From contig CAAEHZ010000547.1 of the NCBI GenBank assembly GCA_900755865.1, positions 1-11,364 on the forward strand: a stretch of DNA of 11,364 nt, given 5' to 3'. Under the pieces are notes generated by a model that saw only the letters and a program-made list of their open reading frames with translations, made no database searches and was not told the origin of the DNA. Shown here piece by piece: positions 6,921 through 11,364 of this stretch; within the stretch, counting starts at the first letter, position 1; each line of letters opens with the position of its first letter. This DNA is from Lachnospiraceae bacterium. Lineage in GTDB: Bacteria > Bacillota > Clostridia > Lachnospirales > Lachnospiraceae. Made by a program: the position numbers and the translations under genes.

Positions 6921-8948
6921 ATGGAAGAAAAACAGGTAGTACTTTGCAGAGAAGATTTTCAGGATTTTACGATTGGAGAATTTCCCTTTGACCCGGAGCA
7001 TACAGCAACGGGGGAGTACCATTATATTGTACAGGAAGGGTATCACGGCAACTGGGTAGACCAGGTATGCAATTATACATGGAATGGAACAGGTCCCAGC
7101 TGGATTATCACAGAGCAGGACGGGGTTCATTATATGGAATCCATGCGAATTGAAAAGAACCGTCCTCACAGAATGTTCCCTACGCTGGAAACCGGAAGCA
7201 GGGAATGGCAGAATTACAGGCTGTCCGTGAAAATGCAGCGGCTATCCTGCAAGGGACTGGCAGGACTGGCTTTCTGCATGAATGACAGTATTGATACGCT
7301 GGTTTTTGCACTCAGGGATAGAACAACAGCAGAGCTGCATTACCGCCATAAGGAAGAAGTGATTTTACTTGCCAGTGCGCCTTTTGAACAGGACAGCGAT
7401 ACTTTATATGAGCTGGCAGTGGATATCAACGGAAATCAGGTAGACTGCTATATTGATGGAAAGCAGCTCCTACATGCGGAAACTGAACTTGCAGAACGGG
7501 GCGGAAAGGTTGGCATTACAGCGGATTGTCCGACCCGGTTCACAGAGGTAGAGGCTGTTGTTACGAAGGAGGAAGCCGCAGGGATACAGGAACGGGAAGA
7601 AAACGGGAAGAAGCTGGAGGCAGAGGAACAGGCAAAGCATCCCGGAATGAAGCTTTGGAAGAAAATTGATTTAAAGAATTTCGGCACCTCCCGCCAGATT
7701 CGCTTCGGGCATCTGACAGGAACAGAGGAGTGGTTTGTGGTACTTGCCCAGATGCAGAAGCGGGTGAGCCGGGATGCATATGGCTTTATCAGCTGTCTGA
7801 CCGCTATTGATTTGGATGGAAAGATTCTCTGGCAGCTTGGAGAGCCATCTGAGAACAGCAGGAAACTGGGAAAGGTTTCTGCGGATATGCCCTTTCAGGT
7901 TTATGATATAGACGGGGATGGAAAAGATGAGGTCATTGTAGGCAGAAATTTTGAAATCCAGATTCTGGACGGTGCAACCGGAAAGGTAAAGAAGTCTGTA
8001 AAAACGCCGCTGTCCGAGGAAGCGGACGAAACGATAATCGGTGTGCCCTTTAATACCTATGCCTTTGAAAGATTGAACCCGGACGGTATCCGTATCTGTA
8101 ATTTCAGAGGGAAGGAAAAACCGGCGGATATTCTTATTAAAGACAGATATTGCAGAGTATATGCGCTGGATGAGGACTTGAACCTGCTCTGGAAATTCAA
8201 AAGTGACAAGAATACCGGACATTGTCCTCTGCCCATAGACATTAACGGAGATGGCAGGGATGAGGTGCTGGTAGGCTATAATATGTTAAGCGCAGATGGA
8301 AAGAAGCTTTGGACTTATCCTATTGAGAAGGACCATACAGACGAAATCGTTATGGGAAAATTCCGTGGGGACGGAAAAGGATATTTTGCCTGTGTTTCCG
8401 GTACGGAGGGCTTCTTTATCGGGGATTTTGAAGGAAATATCATTGCAAGGGATATGATTGGACATGCCCAGAGAGTCAGTGTGGCAAATTACTGCGGTGA
8501 CAGAGAGGGCTTTGAAATCGCGGTAACGAACTTCTGGGGACATCAGGGGGTTCTTTATCTCTATGATGCAGACGGAAATCAGATTTGGGAAACCGAAAAT
8601 GAAATGAACGGAAACCTGCTCACCCCTGTGAACTGGGATGGAAATGGGGTGGAAATGATACTGACAAACGCGGATGCGCAAAAGGGCGGACTTCTAAACG
8701 GCGCCGGTGTACGAAGCGTCGTATTCCCGGAGGACGGACATCCCACTCTCTGCTGCGAAGCCTTTGATTTATGCGGGGATGAGAGGGAGGAGCTTGTCTG
8801 CTGGGACTATGAGAAAATGTATATTTACACCCAGGAGGACAACCCGAAGCCCCAGAGCTATCATCCTGTGAAATTCCCAAGCTATAATGCCTCTAATTAC
8901 AGAGGGGAATATTCCTACCCGGATGCTTCTTATCTGAAATTCCAGTAA
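6921..8948 (+). CDS. Cytosolic concanavalin-like plus FG-GAP beta-propeller protein, carbohydrate-related, function unassigned
   Basis: This 675-residue protein has no signal peptide or membrane segment. Residues 1-210 look like a LamG/DUF1080-type beta-sandwich: FQDF near the start, then YELAVDINGNQVDCYIDGKQ and GGKVGITADCPTRFTEVEAV. Residues about 213-245 form a charged, probably helical linker. From about 250 on, repeated blades suggest a seven- or eight-bladed propeller. Calcium-loop motifs are DIDGDGKDE (329-337) and DINGDGRDE (440-448); weaker versions are NWDGNGVE (571-578) and DLCGDERE (616-623). PQQ-like strands GKILWQ, LLWKF, GKKLWTY and NQIWE recur. FG-GAP propellers occur in polysaccharide lyases and in glycan-binding proteins, but no catalytic residues can be named here. 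AGAGGA (6910-6915) lies 5 bases before the ATG. Its place after a sugar importer and before a glycosidase-like gene suggests work on an imported oligosaccharide. It uses AGG and CGG arginine codons, unlike the importer. Confidence 0.85.
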   Translation: MEEKQVVLCREDFQDFTIGEFPFDPEHTATGEYHYIVQEGYHGNWVDQVCNYTWNGTGPSWIITEQDGVHYMESMRIEKNRPHRMFPTLETGSREWQNYRLSVKMQRLSCKGLAGLAFCMNDSIDTLVFALRDRTTAELHYRHKEEVILLASAPFEQDSDTLYELAVDINGNQVDCYIDGKQLLHAETELAERGGKVGITADCPTRFTEVEAVVTKEEAAGIQEREENGKKLEAEEQAKHPGMKLWKKIDLKNFGTSRQIRFGHLTGTEEWFVVLAQMQKRVSRDAYGFISCLTAIDLDGKILWQLGEPSENSRKLGKVSADMPFQVYDIDGDGKDEVIVGRNFEIQILDGATGKVKKSVKTPLSEEADETIIGVPFNTYAFERLNPDGIRICNFRGKEKPADILIKDRYCRVYALDEDLNLLWKFKSDKNTGHCPLPIDINGDGRDEVLVGYNMLSADGKKLWTYPIEKDHTDEIVMGKFRGDGKGYFACVSGTEGFFIGDFEGNIIARDMIGHAQRVSVANYCGDREGFEIAVTNFWGHQGVLYLYDADGNQIWETENEMNGNLLTPVNWDGNGVEMILTNADAQKGGLLNGAGVRSVVFPEDGHPTLCCEAFDLCGDEREELVCWDYEKMYIYTQEDNPKPQSYHPVKFPSYNASNYRGEYSYPDASYLKFQ

Positions 8949-8988
8949 TAGGGTAACAATAGTTGCATAACAGGTAAAATGGGAGGGA

Positions 8989-9015
8989 CAGGCAGTCGAA
9001 CAGGCTGCCTGTTTT
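8989..9015 (+). terminator. Intrinsic terminator after the FG-GAP protein gene
   Basis: ACAGGCAG (8989-8996) pairs perfectly with CTGCCTGT (9005-9012) around an 8-nt loop, followed by TTTTATTA. It starts 41 bases after the stop codon. It separates the FG-GAP gene from the glycosidase gene, which is therefore probably its own transcription unit. Confidence 0.85.
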
Positions 9016-9018
9016 ATT

Positions 9019-9093
9019 ACTTTTTCAGTACTTTTTCAGAAAAAGAAAAAGAGAAACGGTAGAACCCTTTCAGAATATGTGTTAAGATAAAAT
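9019..9093 (+). promoter_or_regulatory. Upstream region of the glycosidase gene: 11-bp direct repeat, inverted repeat, possible -10
   Basis: ACTTTTTCAG occurs twice with an 11-base period (9019-9028 and 9030-9039), a spacing used by many direct-repeat activators. The second copy also forms CTTTTT-CAG-AAAAAG (9031-9045). GAAACGG (9053-9059) and CCCTTTC (9065-9071) form an inverted repeat matching at 6 of 7 positions. TAAAAT (9088-9093) or TAAGAT (9083-9088) could be the -10. No good -35 is present, which would fit an activator-dependent promoter. All of this is inference. Confidence 0.35.
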
Positions 9094-9142
9094 AGATTTA
9101 CGTGACTGACAAGAGTACAGCATAAGAAGGAGAGGTTACAGC

Positions 9143-11200
9143 ATGATTGACAGAAAACAACTGGTAAGCAGCCATAATCCTGTATTGACAAAAGCAGATA
9201 AGGAGTCCGCTTTGACGGTGGGAAACGGTGAACTGGGATTTACCGTGGATATTACAGGATTGCAGACACTTTATGGAGAATATAATGTTTTGCCCCTCTG
9301 TACAATGTCCCAGTGGGGATGGCATACAAAGCCTGTAAACGGGGACAGGTATGATTATACGTTGAAAGATTTGGTAATGACAGAATTTGAGGAGTGTACC
9401 GGAAGGCATCTGGTATACCCCAAGGAGAAGATGCCGGGCAATGAGGAGGTTTATGACTGGCTGCGCCAGAATCCTCACCGTCTGAATCTGGCGAGAATCC
9501 GTTTCCTCTGGGAGGGACAGGAAATCAAAGAGGCACAGATAACGGATATTCATCAGGAATTAAAGCTGTATGAGGGTGTACTGGAGAGCAGCTTTTCTGT
9601 AGAAGGAGTTCCCTGCAGGGTTTTGACCGCATGCCATAATGAAGGAAAGGATATTCTGGGCTTTGAGGTAGAATGTGAAGCGCTTCAGGAAGGAAAGCTG
9701 ACAGTGGAAATCAGCTTTCCCTATGGTTCGCCCGAGATTACAGCTTCCGATTTTACCTGCCCGGAAAAGCATCAGACAGAGAAGATTCGGGAAGCAGCAG
9801 GAAGGCTTTTGTTAAAGAGAACCCTGGACAGAGATACTTTTTATGTGGAAATAGAGGCAGAGGAAGCAGCGCTGGAGCTTTTCCCTGAGGAACACAGGGT
9901 AGTGATTACCGCAAAGGGCGGAAAACTGGATTTTTCCGTTGCTTTCGGAAAAACAGCAGGAAAGGCACAGGCAGTATCCGCAGAAGAGGTATTAAAGGCA
10001 TCCGGAGAGGGCTGGAAGAATTACTGGGAGAAGGGCGGTATTATCCGTCTGAACCAGAGTAAGGACAAGCGGGCAATGGAACTGGAGCGTAGAATTATTC
10101 TGTCCCAGTATCTGATGGCTGTCAATTCCAGTGGTTCCACACCTCCCCAGGAAACGGGCTTAACCTGTAACAGCTGGTATGGCAAGATGCATCTGGAGAT
10201 GTATTTATGGCACTGCGCATGGCTGCCCTTGTGGAACCACAGCGATTTGCTGGACAGAAGCTTAAGATGGTACAGAGAGCACCTGCCGGAGGCAGAGGAA
10301 AATGCGGCAAGAAACGGCTACAAGGGAGCCAGATGGCCGAAAATGATTGCCACAGAAGGCATTGACTGTCCTTCTACGATTGCGCCTTTGCTTGTATGGC
10401 AGCAGCCTCATATTATTTACATGTTGGAAATGGCATACCAGAATAAGAAACAGGACAGGGCATTTCTGGAGGAAAACTGGAAGCTGGTTGAAGAAACCGC
10501 TGCATTTATGGTGGATTTTGTTGTATGGAATGAAGAGAAGAAGTGTTACGATATCTGCGCTCCTGTGATTCCCGTACAGGAATGTCATAAAGCGACAGAG
10601 GTTTTAAATCCTGCCTTTGAAATCGAATATTGGAGAGAAACCCTTCGGATTGCTGTAAAGTGGGCAGAAAGACTGGGCAGGTCTGTGGATGAAAAGTGGA
10701 TCCAGGTGGCTGATAATATGGCGGAATTAACTGCTGAAAACGGCGTTTATCTGGCACATGAAAAGTGTCCCACTACTTTTACGGAGTTTAACAAAGACCA
10801 TCCTTCCATGCTGGGAGCATACGGTCTGATTGACAGTGACAGAATTGACAGGGAGGTTATGCGCAACACTCTGCATCTGGTAGAGGAATGTTGGGATTAT
10901 CCCACGCTCTGGGGCTGGGATTTCGCCCTGATGGCGATGACGGCGACCCGTCTTGGAGAGCCTGAAACGGCAATTTCCCTGCTTTTGAAGGATACCTGGA
11001 AGAACTGTTATCTGATAAGCGGGAATAATATGCAGATTAGCAGAAGCGATTTGCCCCTGTATCTGCCCGGAAACGGTTCCCTGCTTCTGGCAGCAGCTGT
11101 GATGACAGCAGGTTACAAAGGCTGTGACAGAAAGACTCCCGGTTTCCCGGATAACGGAGAATGGACAGTAGAGTTTGAAAATATCGACCCGCTGCCCTGA
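9143..11200 (+). CDS. Six-hairpin glycosidase-like protein, GH65-related (alpha/alpha)6 barrel, cytosolic
   Basis: This 685-residue protein lacks a signal peptide. The opening is of the beta-sandwich type found before (alpha/alpha)6 glycosidase domains (HNPVLTKADKESALTVGNGE, then GFTVDITGLQTL) and extends to about residue 285. The catalytic-type barrel follows, with GKMHLEMYLWHCAWLPLWN from 347, GYKGARWPKM (392-401), WQQPHIIYMLEMAYQ, a segment from 478 with VQECHKATEVLNPAFEIEYW, TLWGWDF (588-594) and LYLPGNGSLLLAAAVM. The W-x-LPL-W and GA-R/Y-xP patterns resemble GH65 and the protein-glucosylgalactosylhydroxylysine glucosidase group. E352, E480, E493 and E495 are candidate acids; which is catalytic is not known. 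It may be a hydrolase or a phosphorylase. AAGGAGAGG (9127-9135) lies 7 bases before the ATG. Cytosolic location and proximity to a sugar importer point to cleavage of an imported glycoside. Confidence 0.8.
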   Translation: MIDRKQLVSSHNPVLTKADKESALTVGNGELGFTVDITGLQTLYGEYNVLPLCTMSQWGWHTKPVNGDRYDYTLKDLVMTEFEECTGRHLVYPKEKMPGNEEVYDWLRQNPHRLNLARIRFLWEGQEIKEAQITDIHQELKLYEGVLESSFSVEGVPCRVLTACHNEGKDILGFEVECEALQEGKLTVEISFPYGSPEITASDFTCPEKHQTEKIREAAGRLLLKRTLDRDTFYVEIEAEEAALELFPEEHRVVITAKGGKLDFSVAFGKTAGKAQAVSAEEVLKASGEGWKNYWEKGGIIRLNQSKDKRAMELERRIILSQYLMAVNSSGSTPPQETGLTCNSWYGKMHLEMYLWHCAWLPLWNHSDLLDRSLRWYREHLPEAEENAARNGYKGARWPKMIATEGIDCPSTIAPLLVWQQPHIIYMLEMAYQNKKQDRAFLEENWKLVEETAAFMVDFVVWNEEKKCYDICAPVIPVQECHKATEVLNPAFEIEYWRETLRIAVKWAERLGRSVDEKWIQVADNMAELTAENGVYLAHEKCPTTFTEFNKDHPSMLGAYGLIDSDRIDREVMRNTLHLVEECWDYPTLWGWDFALMAMTATRLGEPETAISLLLKDTWKNCYLISGNNMQISRSDLPLYLPGNGSLLLAAAVMTAGYKGCDRKTPGFPDNGEWTVEFENIDPLP

Positions 11201-11221
11201 GACCGGAATATAAAATCAGAA

Positions 11222-11277
11222 ATGGAGATTGGTGTAAAAAACAAATCTTTGTGCAGAAATGGAGTTTAGTGTGAAAA
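11222..11277 (+). repeat. Two tandem copies of the 19-bp ATGG-TTAGTGTGAAAA motif (B and C)
   Basis: Copy B, ATGGAGATTGGTGTAAAAA (11222-11240), and copy C, ATGGAGTTTAGTGTGAAAA (11259-11277), start 37 bases apart. Both are preceded by CAGAA, and B is followed by TTGTGCAG. They share the pattern with copy A at 6875. Copy C runs into the left arm of the hairpin at 11270. No ORF or terminator explains them. Confidence 0.55.
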
Positions 11278-11352
11278 GAACCTCTAATCACTCAGAGCAA
11301 AGGCTCTTTCGCGAAGAGGTTCTAAGTTTCACAAGTCATATTTATATGACTT
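11270..11352. other. Long bulged hairpin with competing inner stems, then a second palindrome
   Basis: TGTGAAA+AGAACCTCT (11270-11285) pairs with AGAGGTTCT (11315-11323) and TTTCACA (11327-11333): 16 bp with a 3-nt bulge. Inside, AGAGC/GCTCT (11294-11298 with 11303-11307) forms a hairpin. This competes with CTCTTT/GAAGAG (11304-11309 with 11313-11318), which also uses part of the outer right arm. AAGTCATA-TTTA-TATGACTT (11333-11352) follows. On the + strand there is no T-run. On the minus strand the outer stem ends in TTCTTTTC, so it could weakly terminate a gene coming from the right. It could also be a repeat element or an attenuator. Confidence 0.5.
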
Positions 11353-11364
11353 TGGCTATATTGT
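11349..11364 (+). repeat. GGCTATATTGT box, copy 2, at window edge
   Basis: ACTTTGGCTATATTGT matches the copy at 6806-6824 apart from a 3-base gap. It begins inside the right arm of the second palindrome and is cut by the window edge, so its full length is unknown. Confidence 0.45.

Noticed and set aside
7671..8222. 183-codon minus-strand open frame over the propeller gene
   Set aside because: It is antisense to a well-supported CDS and shows no domain features.
6921..8948. Assignment as PL11 rhamnogalacturonan lyase (YesW/YesX-like)
   Set aside because: The calcium-loop propeller is similar in kind, but the PL11 N-terminal hallmark is absent and a sandwich domain stands in its place; similarity of loops alone is not enough.
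11222..11277. Degenerate CRISPR array
   Set aside because: There are only two imperfect copies here with an 18-base gap, and the third copy is 4.3 kb away in a different setting.
11302..11333. Insertion-sequence end (GGCTCTTT resembles ISL3-family termini)
   Set aside because: Only about eight bases resemble the terminus, no transposase or partner inverted repeat is in view, and the bases are already explained by local hairpins.

Overview
The window looks like chromosome of an anaerobic low-GC Firmicute, most likely a Lachnospiraceae-type gut Clostridium. The grounds are the glgC-glgD pair followed by spoVG, strong AGGAGG ribosome binding sites, a very large CUT1 sugar-binding lipoprotein with LplB/LplC-type permeases, and glycan-active proteins without export signals. 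This placement rests on family knowledge; no search was run. All genes are on the + strand.

Region 1 (2-2680): a glycogen-synthesis operon. It holds glgC (5' end cut by the window edge), glgD (a paralogue with an altered substrate loop, probably a regulatory subunit) and spoVG, closed by a strong intrinsic terminator.

Region 2 (2681-6795): an AT-rich leader with a good sigma-A-type promoter and an operator-like inverted repeat. It is followed by a CUT1 ABC sugar importer: lipoprotein binding protein, hairpin in the intercistronic gap, LplB-like permease, LplC-like permease, terminator. No ATPase is encoded, so a shared MsmK/UgpC-type ATPase elsewhere is expected. Codon use in the binding protein is of the highly expressed kind.

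Region 3 (6796-11200): two large proteins without signal peptides, each with its own upstream spacer. The first is a 675-residue protein with an N-terminal concanavalin-like sandwich and a C-terminal FG-GAP/calcium-loop beta-propeller. The second is a 685-residue six-hairpin (alpha/alpha)6 glycosidase-like protein, distantly like GH65. The simplest reading is that the importer brings in an oligosaccharide that these two proteins bind and cleave in the cytosol. The substrate cannot be read from the sequence.

Region 4 (11201-11364): a gene-free right edge rich in structure. It carries two tandem copies of a 19-bp motif, a long bulged hairpin with competing internal hairpins, a second palindrome, and a GGCTATATTGT box. 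The same 19-bp motif and the same box also occur in the spacer at 6806-6893, which suggests a dispersed repeat or a shared regulatory leader. This is the least explained signal in the window.
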